Positions 42,301 through 46,289 of a stretch of 64,000 bases of DNA are shown piece by piece (positions within the stretch are counted from its first letter, which is position 1; every line of letters begins with the position of its first letter). Location: NCBI GenBank assembly GCA_944472135.2, contig OX235263.1, positions 14,925,517-14,989,516 of the forward strand, given 5' to 3'. The translations under genes were made by a program, and so were the position numbers. The notes beneath the pieces are model-generated. The model was not told the origin of the DNA. It made no database searches and saw only the letters and a list, made by a program, of their open reading frames with translations. Source of the stretch: Trichobilharzia regenti. Taxonomy: Eukaryota; Platyhelminthes; Trematoda; Strigeidida; Schistosomatidae.

Positions 42301-44409
42301 TACTACCGCTCTTAGGAATCACACAAAGTCAGACAATAAGCAGAAAATGGAGTGACAGTTATAAAATATAAATATTATAGTAAATTGCAACAATGTACCA
42401 TAACATAATTTTAACTTCTAGGTGTCTTAATCAATCCAAAGAATACCAATATTTTATGCTAAATATATTTTGTGTTAATAGATTATGAAACTTTGTGATC
42501 ACAATTTTGAGTAATGTAGGTTTAAATGTCAGGAGATACATGACTTTCTTCATGCATCTACACACACCTTCCAGATAGGTAACACAAAATAGGTGTAATA
42601 ATAATAATGGAATCAGCTTTATTCTGGAAATGGTATTTTAAACACAATTCTCTAGGGTTCCAAGTGGAATATACGGCTTTAACAGCAGGTCTTTACTTTG
42701 CTTCGTTCTCTTCAGTCCTCTTCAGCTAGTCCAAAGACTGCTGATAAGCTTTCATCTTCTCCTCACAATATCTCCTCCATGTTACCCTCAGACTCACAAC
42801 CGACTCGTCGTTTCTCACTCAGCTTCCAATCATATGATGGCCTGGTGTGCAATGTTACCCGACAGCCTCCTCCTCAACGTGTTTCTTTTGCAAAATATTT
42901 ACTCCTCCTTGTAGAGTCTTCAAGTAAATATTCATTGACAGTATATCATGATGACGCGACATCATTCGATCTGAAACAAGACTAAATTCCCTTTCATTTT
43001 CATCTTGAAATTTTCAATGATAGGTTCGACGCCAATTAAGAATTTGCATGAGTTCATACTAAGACCCAAGGACATAATCAGGAGATTACAACAACCAGAA
43101 ACCGAAAAAGAAATAGATGCATTACGCTAGATAGAAACTGACGTGATGATACTACTCAGTTGCCTAGGACGTATCAGATACAACAGGATTCGAATCCAGT
43201 ACCCACTGGTGCCAAGGTTGACTTCTTATGTCAATCAGCTACATCTCCAGCATGTAGTAAAGAGAATTTTCACGAGTTACTTTGTAGGGATCTAGAATGT
43301 TTCAAGTTTGATTATGGATTGATATCCGGACTAGAGTACTGGACACATGTTTCGTCCTAGTTTAGAACTCATCGCCAGTACGCACCCAGTGAGTTTTGAA
43401 TCATACAAACAAAGTTCTGAAAATTGATCTAATACTCACTATAGTCACTGGTTTAAGGACGAAGTTGTCTGAAGTTCTAATGGGAATTCATGACTAGCGG
43501 GATTCATTTTAATGGAGAGTGAGAGTACACAGAATGTTTAAAATTAGACACAAGCTTTTGAACCGATTAGTTAATATTACATGGTTTGAGACAATCGGCA
43601 TAAGGGTTTGGAAATATGATTCGTGTTTATTGTTACTCACCAGTCAGTATGATGTCTTTACAAGGTGTCTTGAAGGAACTCATTTCTCTCCTGAGATTCC
43701 AACATGCCTCACCCAGTACTGCTACTAATGAGCTATTCGATCTCCTCCTGTGCTGAAAATTCCGCACTGTACCACAAGTACTGTTTCTGGAATAAAGCGA
43801 AATTGTTATTGTTATTGAAATTGTTATTGTTTCACAAACTTCATTCAACATTGGGTAGTTAGTAACTGGTGTCATGTATTTAGTCCTCTGCTTGGTACAT
43901 ACTGAATTCTATCAGTCAGAAGGGGACATGATTACTTCAAGATTGTTGATACTCCTTGCCATCAAGTAATAACAAGCACGAAACCTTGGCCTAGTTTAGG
44001 CTTCCTCTCGACTGCCTCCATTTAACTGTACAATGACAGAGAGCCAACCTGGCATGGTGGCTTCATTGCAAACAAAGGGCTTATAACACACTAGGTTACT
44101 AACTGGTTTCCAATCAAAATACAGATTAGTTAATATTATTAATTCCTAATAATACAAAATACTAATGTTTTCATTTTTGTATTTATTTATTTTATTTATT
44201 TATTTATTTTTAATTAGGATGTCATAAAAACACGACAACAAGTTGGTCATGGTATCACAGCTTCAAGTGTTATTACAAAATTATTAAATGAAAAAAGTTA
44301 TAAAATATTTTTTCGTGGATTTCATGTTGTCCTCGTCAGAGCCTTGTTAGTCAATGCGTGTACATTTGCAGTTTATGAAACAGTTTACGATTATCTTACA
44401 AAAGATTAA
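13627..44409 (+). CDS. Mitochondrial carrier protein (SLC25 family), complete, six exons
   Basis: Inner-membrane solute transporter. Coding exons: 13627-13685, 13755-13816, 21846-21961, 32174-32387, 37542-37783, 44218-44409. All introns are GT-AG, and the exons sum to 295 codons including the stop (294 aa, normal for SLC25). Three repeats are seen: repeat 1 starts EFLSGAVGGLAGLTVGHPMD and has PMDTVKVLMQ; repeat 2 has NAMAGAVSGAV and PVEVIKIQQQ; repeat 3 has WCVSMPFDVIKTRQQ. Each is the Px[DE]xx[KR] signature that ends an odd-numbered helix. The sequences around the motifs most resemble the acylcarnitine/SLC25A45-47-48 group, so the substrate could be an acylcarnitine or amino-acid-like cation; this is inference. 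The basic residue two after the Lys is Leu in repeat 1 and Gln in repeat 2. The first Met (13627) follows an in-frame TAA; a second Met is at 13636. Introns of 69, 8029, 10212, 5154 and 6434 bp are filled with transposons. Confidence 0.93.
13755..13816 (+). CDS. Carrier exon 2
   Basis: Encodes GSFFTLPKESVNEFLSGAVG, the start of transmembrane helix 1. Acceptor atttaag, donor gtgagt. Phase 1 at the 3' end. Confidence 0.92.
14050..14400 (+). repeat. Hammerhead SINE-like repeat
   Basis: Same layout as 5885-6285: gaccagtagggtacaccagg, a tRNA-like region with gggttcgaacccc, hammerhead, and catgatgaaatcctccatgc tail. Confidence 0.8.
14289..14337 (+). ncRNA. Hammerhead ribozyme motif, core complete but stem II weak
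   Basis: Stem I GUACUG (14289-14294)/CAGUAC (14332-14337). The CUGAAGA box is at 14295-14301; GAAA and stem III CAG/CUG with a GUC triplet are intact. Stem II (uccccaaacuaguguga) pairs poorly, so self-cleavage would be slow if it occurs at all. Confidence 0.65.
14486..14516. repeat. (TG)n/(G)n low-complexity run
   Basis: tatgtatgtgtgtgtg followed by a run of eleven G. Confidence 0.9.
14659..14955 (-). CDS. Unidentified 98-codon ORF, Cys-containing
   Basis: Begins MNQNRIKLTKNLCNWCNHRA and continues with a third Cys (TLRCLQQNN), then an Asn/Ser-rich tail. The C-x2-C...C spacing vaguely recalls a zinc-knuckle or a retroelement protein, but no family can be assigned. It lies inside the inverted-repeat element 13877-15036 in a carrier intron, antisense to the gene. 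It may be transposon coding or chance. Confidence 0.3.
   Translation of the reverse strand: MNQNRIKLTKNLCNWCNHRAFTLRCLQQNNAYPKCVAVESSDNSSRSNKPAHSSERTQSNKFDTVLQLNSNPKYHNFENASNHKILDTNSLNRYEGVV
15165..15800 (-). pseudogene. PLE GIY-YIG remnant
   Basis: - strand frames give SKCMYQFTCVCGRKYTAPTER (GIY-YIG core with the YIG replaced by YTA), followed by broken end-block sequence near 15200 (a tatacagagatccagctt relic of the CIQK... block). Upstream (15560-15800) is the inter-domain region in mixed frames. A nonfunctional copy. Confidence 0.75.
16080..16268 (-). repeat. tRNA-derived SINE (family C)
   Basis: About 190 bp. The - strand head is gcgtcggtggttcaacggca with box B ggttcgatccc, and the tail atgctgaaaa..ccttacttgtacc..gtggagtcaagct ends in an A-run (T-run at 16081). 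Other copies: 29158 (+), 36790 and 47048 (-). Confidence 0.8.
16440..16905 (+). pseudogene. PLE GIY-YIG remnant
   Basis: A + frame from about 16640 encodes KRIIEHLPWWLYKGEKRFPR, STLEHLVESGHHANLKNNFK and IYRTRGN, the second half of the GIY-YIG domain. The region before it (16440-16640) is homologous PLE sequence in other frames. The conserved LCVQK end is lost. Confidence 0.8.
17010..17910. repeat. PLE foldback, arms of about 335 bp
   Basis: 17010-17344 is the reverse complement of about 17579-17910, with a loop of about 235 bp. Landmarks: cggaagtccaaatat at 17330-17344 and atatttggacttccg at 17579; tttatcggggtaattatt in the left arm and its complement in the right. The loop codes for the RT YVDD segment. 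Confidence 0.88.
17330..18570 (+). pseudogene. Penelope-like element: RT motif C to GIY-YIG and 3' tail
   Basis: 17344-17557 encodes WRYVDDIFTVFKTQ (RT catalytic box) and VEAIQFTYELESQEVKLPML. 17503-17770, in another frame, continues KIGLVKCLSDRAQKLSSTKE. 17828-18130 encodes RLKDQSCGAFKTKQFSLSVC, NDCQVKYTGQTSRTGAVRL (GIY-YIG start). The tail, homologous to 41730-42180, runs to about 18570. At least two frameshifts. A different PLE lineage from 10637-11347, with a DCQVKYTGQT core instead of CGARYIGRS. Confidence 0.85.
18990..19200 (+). repeat. SINE family D fragment
   Basis: Shares ggtcaagcaaggcttcctgt, ggccgattgcctccaactat and ctaata with the copy that follows; the head is missing. Confidence 0.55.
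19265..19460 (+). repeat. tRNA-derived SINE (family D)
   Basis: Head gcccgaatagctcagtgata with box B ggttcgaatctc, body gacataagatcctttgaggt, tail aaggcttcctatgaccgatt. The head is close to a tRNA but has no complete cloverleaf, so it is called a SINE, not a tRNA gene. Other copies: 24895, 33235 (-) and 43555. Confidence 0.7.
19745..20170 (-). mobile_element. PLE 3' tail (family with cgtttcgagc), left of RTE insertion
   Basis: On the + strand it runs aacttggtcactgtgctggt ... gatcacgtttcgagcacaaa ... acatgagtggaattgatt ... tatttctgaatttacattatcc. Identical blocks recur at 23640, 24272, 55205 (same orientation) and 55850, 21548 (opposite). Interrupted at 20170 by an RTE-like LINE. Confidence 0.75.
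20171..21536 (+). mobile_element. RTE-like LINE fragment inserted with an 11-bp target duplication
   Basis: 5'-truncated RT: LRPEQAGFRKGKSCSDHIAT, QSNLYLNFIDF then a frameshift into KAFDS-VDREVIWKLLEYYGV. Later frames give LQVNIDKTEV, the Gln/Thr tract, TYLGSIVST, FGGRVMKNIP, and the C-terminal WERTN/PIARQICGRKWI region. It ends aggaacccaagggagcaatg + ATAATAA. The 11 bp tacattatcct flank both ends (20160-20170 and 21537-21547), and an uninterrupted target is visible at 56030-56045. Many frameshifts; dead. Confidence 0.85.
21537..21765 (+). mobile_element. PLE 3' tail, right of RTE insertion
   Basis: tacattatcctatattgatt ... ttatgagtggcaatagtttg ... ctcgaaacgtcgtcatcagt ... caccactgtgtgacactttg. 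Orientation is opposite to 19745-20170, so the original element was a foldback like 55205-56245. Confidence 0.75.
21846..21961 (+). CDS. Carrier exon 3
   Basis: Encodes LAGLTVGHPMDTVKVLMQNS and SGNPTFREIACLINQTGL: the rest of helix 1, the first carrier signature and the matrix loop. Acceptor ttgaaag, donor gtaagt, phase 0 at the 3' end. Confidence 0.93.
22022..22265 (+). repeat. tRNA-derived SINE (family B)
   Basis: Head gcttgggtggcacagcgata, box-B region ggttcggggtacgatct, body gcttagccagtaataagact, tail ccctatgttccaatgtgaag + tcaaagggataaaataaa. Sits 60 bp downstream of carrier exon 3. Confidence 0.8.
22266..22900. other. Intronic DNA, no gene; (TG)n at about 22830-22844
   Basis: AT-rich, with a TAA/TGA microsatellite near 22680-22705 and a GT run. 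No repeat family recognised. Confidence 0.4.
22905..23240 (-). mobile_element. Solo LTR, 336 bp, with 4-bp target duplication GTAT
   Basis: Reads TGTGGTGAGA...TCGTTACA on the - strand. It carries the AATAAA signal and the block about tgattggttgttgagttagtc (as seen on +). GTAT directly flanks it on both sides (22901-22904, 23241-23244). Same family as 1163-1492 and 58536-58883. Confidence 0.85.
23245..23639. other. No feature recognised; short (TA)n at 23570-23588
   Basis: AT-rich intron DNA. Confidence 0.4.
23640..24560 (-). mobile_element. PLE 3' tail interrupted by an LTR-like insertion
   Basis: 23640-23751 is nearly identical to 19768-19866 (acttggtcactgtgctggta ... taactgatgcga). The tail resumes at 24266 (catttcgagcacaaaccatt ...) and runs to about 24560 (cttgttagaatgttgtgatg). 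Confidence 0.75.
23753..24265. mobile_element. Putative solo LTR of about 513 bp nested in a PLE tail
   Basis: The inserted segment begins TGTTATGTAG and ends ...CATATCA, flanked by cgacc (23748-23752) and cgact (24266-24270), a 5-bp duplication with one mismatch. The intact target is seen at 55270. Contains two copies of agactgtcaacaaacacaca -like sequence (about 24070 and 24126) and a TATA-rich stretch. No internal coding region. Orientation and family unknown. Confidence 0.55.
24895..25235 (+). repeat. SINE family D, palindromic double copy
   Basis: The outer parts are inverted copies: ggtttcgtgctagttggcac at about 25042 and its complement at about 25160. Between them is a tRNA-like segment with gggttcgaatctcagagggg. 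Tail caaggcttcctgtggcctac. Confidence 0.65.
25630..26025 (-). repeat. Hammerhead SINE-like repeat, long copy
   Basis: Full layout in inverse: catgagctgacatcagttac ... tgttttgtcacactggtttg ... gggttcgaacccaggacctt ... ggtcacggcttcccactaga. The GAAA core element reads AAAA and CUGANGA reads UUAAAGA, so the ribozyme is dead. Confidence 0.8.
26060..26190 (+). repeat. Hammerhead SINE-like repeat, tail fragment
   Basis: ctatccagtactcccaatta then gctcatgatgaaatcctcca. Lies head-to-head with 25630-26025. Confidence 0.6.
26356..26730 (+). repeat. Direct repeat, units of about 80 bp
   Basis: 26356-26436 and 26650-26730 share attcaatccgactc/aatcaatctgactc, gctcaaatta, acctacggtctg and acttataacc. The 214 bp between hold no ORF. 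A very short LTR-type element is one possibility; TG/CA ends are not obvious. Confidence 0.55.
26760..27600 (+). mobile_element. RTE-like LINE remnant, degenerate 3' part
   Basis: Mixed-frame matches to the C-terminal half of the RTE-like protein: a diverged TYL-SIVST region near 26980, VKNEIQIFNTGVK (27130-27170), TSQEPTVQKTRLRKWRWIGH (27325-27390), and an end at ctaggaacccaggggaacaa, followed by the (TAA)n tail. Numerous stops. Confidence 0.7.
27597..27655. repeat. (TAA)n microsatellite, RTE tail
   Basis: About 18 units of ataataata; grown from the 3' terminal repeat of the RTE-like LINE just upstream. Confidence 0.9.
27972..29055 (+). mobile_element. CR1/SR1-like LINE, 5'-truncated copy
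   Basis: Starts inside the RT-to-C-terminal region (FRHKSDLSKLVSTHEVCNID) and runs through LKVVSRVSHRVPLNQLLNIL and GRTTSLYRKLYAHTTKYKNS to the 3' UTR. It ends ggaataaagcaaattgttac + TATTATTATC. A stop (at about 28138) and several frameshifts are present. The 3' UTR is collinear with 7182-6770. Confidence 0.88.
29158..29351 (+). repeat. tRNA-derived SINE (family C), complete
   Basis: Head gcgtcggtggcacagtggtt (box A) and ggggttcgagccc (box B), body gatatctatggtcggcctgc, tail atgctgaaaattcc..tgtaccgaaaatacagtgtgg aatcaagctg then an A-run of 12. The tail closely resembles the CR1-like 3' end 120 bp upstream (28979-29033). Confidence 0.85.
29545..29720 (+). mobile_element. RTE-like LINE remnant, very short
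   Basis: accaaaaacctgcgctgtca + aacaaatatgcaaaagaaaa + tcgagatggattagacatac corresponds to the PIVKQICKRKSRWIRHT region of the RTE-like C-terminus. Confidence 0.55.
30246..30314. repeat. (TA)n microsatellite
   Basis: About 34 TA units with one gta interruption, inside a PLE tail. Confidence 0.95.
30454..30490 (+). ncRNA. Hammerhead motif, 3' strand lost
   Basis: AGCAG (30454-30458), CUGAUGA (30459-30465), gaaaccgac, GAAA, then an AU-rich palindrome as stem III. The pairing strand CUGCU expected after stem III is absent because sequence homologous to the RTE-like LINE begins there. Confidence 0.6.
30495..31760 (+). mobile_element. RTE-like LINE, 5'-truncated copy
   Basis: RT pieces: NKAWNGSHLSTATSS (a frame-shifted version of the SLEW..LY.NFIDFEKAFD block), the GVRQGCLLSPMIF region in mixed frames, and an intact FADD box LEDLDFADDIFLISHKLEDM (30873-30935). 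Then VNIDKTEVMKITDQQQQQQ with a CAG/CAA tract (31026-31053), WKASFQ/TDEDIKGARIGKAKH, and DLWQ-type C-terminal sequence. It ends tatgttcctctaggaattaa + aggatataataataa. Confidence 0.85.
31761..32173. other. Intron DNA before carrier exon 4
   Basis: AT-rich, with a pyrimidine-rich branch/acceptor region (ttctctctctcct ... ctttctaatttag) directly before the exon. No repeats recognised. Confidence 0.5.
32174..32387 (+). CDS. Carrier exon 4
   Basis: Encodes NRFFTGLTIPFYSYGFINAV, helix 2, and AMAGAVSGAVQLIPAVPVEV followed by IKIQQQCHL: the second signature. Acceptor atttag, donor gtaatt, phase 1 at the 3' end. Confidence 0.93.
32430..32660 (+). repeat. tRNA-derived SINE (family B)
   Basis: accatgcacatggtccatgc, body cctcgataagccagaaataa, gttgggcatgaggctggct, tail ttatgttccactgggaacct + gaaggaataaaaaa. 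Confidence 0.8.
33235..33435 (-). repeat. SINE family D, degraded
   Basis: On the + strand: ggttggaggtaatcggtagg, gggtttcgtgctttatagga, and box-B complement gagattcgacctcg. Matches 24895-25235 in inverse. Confidence 0.6.
33640..33716 (-). repeat. SINE family C, tail only
   Basis: atgctgaaaattctatactt, gtactacaaaaacggtgtgg and aatcaaactataataaaaaa on the + strand match the 3' end of family C (shown in + sense), so this is a 5'-truncated piece; strand assignment is uncertain. Confidence 0.5.
33740..34385 (+). pseudogene. PLE, inter-domain to GIY-YIG end
   Basis: Begins with the gaatataaatcaaaagtcaa block shared with 63085 and with 60300 (-). Encodes (mixed frames) VKDKLPNFASSMCIYQFDCS, CGVSYIGRTTRRVSHRISKH, then from 34130 HKADVNDAFKVIYRIPT and an altered end CKKKLVRTLSFS. 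Stops near 34080 break it. Antisense shadow ORFs are ignored. Confidence 0.85.
34490..34645. mobile_element. PLE tail fragments with hammerhead relic
   Basis: Two inverted pieces of the attctagaatattctrtgtat tail motif (34488-34520 and 34595-34625) surround a - strand hammerhead-like core at 34579-34539: GAGU/GCUC stem I, CAGACGA box, GAAA, and AGGAUAUUCU stem III. Confidence 0.6.
34672..34723 (-). ncRNA. Hammerhead ribozyme motif (left arm copy)
   Basis: Reverse complement of 35457-35508 with the same 52 nt: AGCAG/CUGCU stem I, CUGACGA and GAAA core, and a long stem III built on UGGUACCA. It would act only in a transcript of the - strand. Confidence 0.65.
34952..35234 (+). CDS. PLE GIY-YIG domain end, open frame (94 codons of element sequence)
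   Basis: GSYIGRTERRAYLRFSEHVP (GIY-YIG core), KGTNALNSAITRHLLDTGHE, SFKIINKQNSSILLKFAEAI and the conserved end KPDLCVQKEAVISLSLPW with a stop at 35232-35234. The open frame extends 5' to 34893 only because it reads into the inverted tail. The Cys-rich linker and RT are missing, so this is a fragment, although every codon here is open. Confidence 0.8.
35457..35508 (+). ncRNA. Hammerhead ribozyme motif in PLE tail, core complete
   Basis: Stem I AGCAG (35457-35461) pairs with CUGCU (35504-35508). CUGACGA is at 35462-35468 and GAAA at 35478-35481. Stem III UAAAA..UGG/CCA..UUUUA (35482-35501) is followed by UU as the cleavage doublet. Stem II (gaaggcaac) has almost no pairing, the one weakness of the call. 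Confidence 0.65.
35640..35866 (-). repeat. tRNA-derived SINE (family B)
   Basis: Reverse of the family layout: ttcccagtggaatatagggt ... agcttgaagtttctgtagca ... gctcagtgaggtaaag ... gatcgaaccctggaccatgt. Confidence 0.8.
35868..36570 (+). mobile_element. PLE foldback with GIY-YIG end
   Basis: Left arm 35868-36038 is complementary to about 36205-36420, including the last codons of the ORF and cctcgatggccaagcggtaa. Between and into the right arm, frame 36039-36287 encodes IKGQTKSIRSTVLSHRVDTE, LLKIAEAVGIHISKPNLCIQ and KKLVSS. The tail continues to about 36570 with a hammerhead-like motif. Confidence 0.85.
36514..36559 (+). ncRNA. Hammerhead-like motif in PLE tail
   Basis: Stem I GAGC (36514-36517)/GCUC (36556-36559); box CAGAGGA (one change from CUGANGA); GAAA at 36540-36543; stem III AGAAU/AUUCU then UC. 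The homologous motif at 12623 has CAGC/GCUG in stem I, a compensatory change. Stem II is weak. Confidence 0.55.
36790..36992 (-). repeat. tRNA-derived SINE (family C)
   Basis: On +: ttttgattataggctgattc ... cagcatgtgatatcggtagt ... gggatcgaatcccggaccat ... gccgccgacgc. Matches 29158-29351 in inverse. Confidence 0.8.
37130..37370 (+). mobile_element. Fragments of two PLE tails
   Basis: 37150-37250 carries tctagaatattgtatgtata ... ggaaattatcgaaaaggata (same tail as 36470-36560). 37245-37360 carries ttgataaagctactagcagc ... cattcattgggaaatacaaa (same tail as 38790-38880). Confidence 0.65.
37542..37783 (+). CDS. Carrier exon 5
   Basis: Encodes GTQLTTRECIRTILRVKGIH, GLYSGTIIQAFRDIPGFATY (even helix with RG-type turn) and WSAFIGGAIGGTLSWCVSMP of repeat 3. 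Acceptor atttaag, donor gtaagt, phase 0 at the 3' end. Confidence 0.93.
37885..38935 (+). pseudogene. Penelope-like element, diverged lineage, with tail
   Basis: Mixed frames: SHPISVKVSVVSSLLRRAHS, TLKQNNYPKNFINKIN, LSNCVYKIKCLECDTI-VGQT (GIY-YIG start with a stop), and a C-terminal region near 38440-38590. The tail with ttgataaagctactagcagc and cattcattgggaaatacaaa ends about 38935. Sister copy at 52110-53270. Confidence 0.85.
38940..39435. other. Intron DNA, mostly unassigned
   Basis: 39050-39150 has weak similarity to 58890-58990 (acaccacacagtgatatatt, ttgataactggat), probably a decayed PLE tail. No gene. Confidence 0.4.
39437..39990. repeat. Large foldback, arms of about 250 bp, loop of about 28 bp
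   Basis: 39437-39688 is the reverse complement of about 39717-39970 with few mismatches: gatgtggttgtgttctctga vs its complement ending at 39965; ttgacgctttgtgtgtgag vs tcacacagaaagcgtcaa. The right end continues as the complement of gaagatttgtagctcaggtg + gatgatttt, the head of the repeats at 5503 and 63748. No coding capacity in loop or arms; several short antiparallel ORFs are shadows. Confidence 0.88.
40697..42182 (+). mobile_element. PLE foldback with near-identical arms of about 455 bp
   Basis: Arms 40697-41153 and 41728-42182 are reverse complements; they even translate to the same 72 residues on opposite strands (MTVLKSNVAEGWRERLMTAE ...). The centre (41155-41725, +) encodes VKIRLVKCFSDRAQKLSSTE, ALKLNNYPDKLVRKYAGKYK, a long Asn/Ser/Asp tract, then a frameshift into NSIRNKLCRLKHQYCGAVKT and a broken Cys-rich GIY-YIG start. 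Same lineage as 17330-18570. Confidence 0.9.
42183..42596. other. Intron DNA, no feature recognised
   Basis: AT-rich. No ORF or known repeat. Confidence 0.4.
42597..42880 (-). mobile_element. RTE-like LINE 3' end
   Basis: On +: ctctagggttccaagtggaa (LINE tail in inverse) and ccctcagactcacaaccgac + tcgtcgtttctcactc, complementary to the gagttggtcgtcagtgcaag region before the 3' end of other copies. The 95-codon + frame here is a shadow. Confidence 0.6.
43295..43400 (-). repeat. Hammerhead SINE-like fragment
   Basis: - strand GUACUG/CAGUAC stem I and UAGGACGAAACA are kept, but the box reads GCGAUGA, so it is broken. Confidence 0.6.
43555..44065. repeat. SINE family D copies, inverted pair, with a CR1-like 3' end between
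   Basis: 43575-43740 in inverse (gagacaatcggcataagggt, ctcctgagattccaacatgc) and 43905-44060 (gaaaccttggcctagtttag, gcttcctctcgactgcctcc). 43741-43830 is the 3' terminus of a CR1-like LINE (+): tgctgaaaattccgcactgt ... ggaataaagcgaaattg + TTATTGTTATTG. Confidence 0.65.
44218..44409 (+). CDS. Carrier exon 6 (stop codon)
   Basis: Encodes DVIKTRQQVGHGITASSVIT, YKIFFRGFHVVLVRALLVNA and the C-terminus TFAVYETVYDYLTKD, with TAA at 44407-44409. Completes the third signature begun in exon 5 (MPF|DVIK). Confidence 0.94.
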   Translation, partial: DVIKTRQQVGHGITASSVITKLLNEKSYKIFFRGFHVVLVRALLVNACTFAVYETVYDYLTKD

Positions 44410-44865
44410 ATTACTCCTATTGTATACCGTATTTTCCCCATTTTTTTTTCAAATCACATACCTTGAGATGTTTTATGCTTCTTCTCCTAATACGTGAAAA
44501 TCAGTCAACAGTCACAAAATAACAATGAAATATGTAACTATCTTTGTGAAAATATTTTTTTATACATTTACTTAGATTTTATTACCTAAAATATAAATGT
44601 AGTTTGTGAAAGCAGCTTTCTCCGTTACACGTTTAGTAATGACAGAGGATATGAGTTTTGTTCCGTTCTCCTCATGACTGCATAGTTGAGCATACATATA
44701 TCCCAGTACGACGTAAACGCATAACCTACATCTTTTTAAAAACCACTCGATAAAAACGCTATTTTTTGAATTTAGTCTAATATGATATCCATCTTACATT
44801 TTCTTTTTTTTTTGAGGACTTAACAATTGAATGGTTCTTCATTCAAGTAAGTGTTGTTGTATTTA
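44410..44865 (+). other. Carrier 3' UTR / downstream region
   Basis: AT-rich with long T runs. No perfect AATAAA is close to the stop; AATATAAATG near 44590 may serve as a variant polyA signal. The 3' end cannot be placed. Confidence 0.4.
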
Positions 44866-45052
44866 ATTGATGGATGGATAACGCGCATTTCGTCCTATTT
44901 AGGGACTCGTCAGCCAGTGGATGTACCTGAATTTCTCAGTGAGTGATGATGTTCCCCACCGAGGCTTGAACCCAGTACCCATAGTTTCAAACGTCAAAGC
45001 GTTATCCACTAGACCACTTGGGCCACAAGAGCCACCTCTTGTGCAACAGGTG
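44866..45052 (-). repeat. Sm-alpha-type SINE with hammerhead
   Basis: - strand: acaagaggtggctcttgtgg, cccaagtggtctagtggata (box A), tactgggttcaagcc (box B), then the ribozyme. This is the schistosome Sm-alpha architecture: a pol III promoter followed by a hammerhead. The 3' end joins atccatcaattaaat and lacks the usual ctggattccactg. Confidence 0.88.
44876..44926 (-). ncRNA. Sm-alpha hammerhead, core intact, stem I damaged
   Basis: CUGACGAG at 44913-44906, stem II GUCC..GGAC, GAAA, stem III UGC/GCG then UUA. The 3' strand of stem I (ctggat in canonical copies) is missing, so cleavage is unlikely. Confidence 0.75.
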
Positions 45053-45074
45053 ATATTAATTATTGAATTGAATT

Positions 45075-45363
45075 TTTGATTTTCCCGTCGATTGATTGAA
45101 CCGAAGTGTTCGGTTTCAGGTTGACATATCGGCTTCTTGTGCAGATGCTTCAACGATGTCTGGGCTTGTAATTAGAATTTAATTGGTGGATGGTGACCTG
45201 TCCCGAATAGGACGAAGTGGGCGTTATCCTGGATTCCACTGATAGTCACCATCCACCAATTAAATTCTAATTACAAGCCCAGACATCGTTGAAGCATCTG
45301 CACAGGAAGCCGACATGTCAACCTGGAACCGAGCACTTCGGTCTAATCAATCGATGGGAAAAT
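45075..45363. repeat. Foldback of about 120-bp arms around a hammerhead remnant
   Basis: 45075-45196 is complementary to 45242-45363 (ttttcccgtcgattgattga / tctaatcaatcgatgggaaa; ttgaagcatctgcac on both). The 45-bp loop is cccgaataggacgaagtggg + cgttatcctggattccactg, the 3' half of an Sm-alpha ribozyme without the CUGANGA box. Related arm sequence: 54900-54965 and 56280-56380. Confidence 0.85.
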
Positions 45364-45619
45364 GTAAAATTCAATTAAGCGTTGTAGGTTCGCTATACAA
45401 ATAAAGCCTTAAACTGACTATTTTATGTGGTCGATTAATGTTGCAAAAAAAATTATAGCCGTCAACAGGTAATACCGGTGAATCTAAATAGGAGTAGGGT
45501 AATCCTGAAGGACAGTTACTCATATTTCTGCTGAATTAGAAACAAGATGTTTAACAATGAAACACTTAGAGCTGTTGATTAACCTGGAGGTGATTTGTAG
45601 ATATTCAGGAGTTGGTTTG

Positions 45620-46015
45620 TAGGGATTTAATTAGTCTGAAGATTGCGTCATGAGCTGACATCAGCTAGAAAACCGTTGGAAAACCTGAGAGTATCGGGGA
45701 GCTGTTTTGTCTTAGTTTGAGACTCGTCATCAGCACGCACCAACAGGAACACGAACTCAACCTAGGTCCTCCCGTTTACAAGACGAGCAGAACTGACAGA
45801 ACTTGGAATTCATTGACCATTGGATCGAGTCCCAGTGGCTTAATGGTCTACAAGCTCACCTTGTAACCGGAAGGTCCTGGGTCCGAACTGTGGTGGTGGG
45901 TGCGTACTGTTGAAGAGTCCGAAACTAGGATGAAACAGCTGTCCGGTACTCTCAGTTGGTATTTCAATGGTTCTATAACTGATGTCAGCTCATGATAAAA
46001 TCCTGATTTGTAAAT
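45620..46015. repeat. Two hammerhead SINE-like copies, head-to-head
   Basis: 45640-45780 (-) is degraded; 45800-46010 (+) keeps the tRNA-like head. In the + copy, stem I is GUACUG/CGGUAC and the box is UUGAAGA (45909-45915), one base from consensus, with GAAA intact. Confidence 0.75.
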
Positions 46016-46289
46016 ATTGTTCTTTAGTAAATATTGCCATATGTAGAAACAAAGTGTAAGAAGGAGCTAATATACTTACCTAAAGCGTTCCTTATCAGAA
46101 GAAGTTTCATTGCGTAATCTAACTTTTTTAGCTTATTTAATATAACATGATCTGAATGGTAACTATCATGGTACAGGCATTAAATGAACACAACTATTGT
46201 ATACCAAAATCACATGAAACTGATGCTTTTTTAAAATCTGATTATTACATGATTCGATATCTATTGGATTAATAAAACGTAGAGAAAAA
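46016..46289. other. No feature recognised
   Basis: AT-rich spacer. Confidence 0.35.

Noticed and set aside
42698..42985. 95-codon + strand ORF, Ser-rich
   Set aside because: It lies antisense to an RTE-like LINE 3' end; sequence landmarks of that LINE are read in inverse through it.
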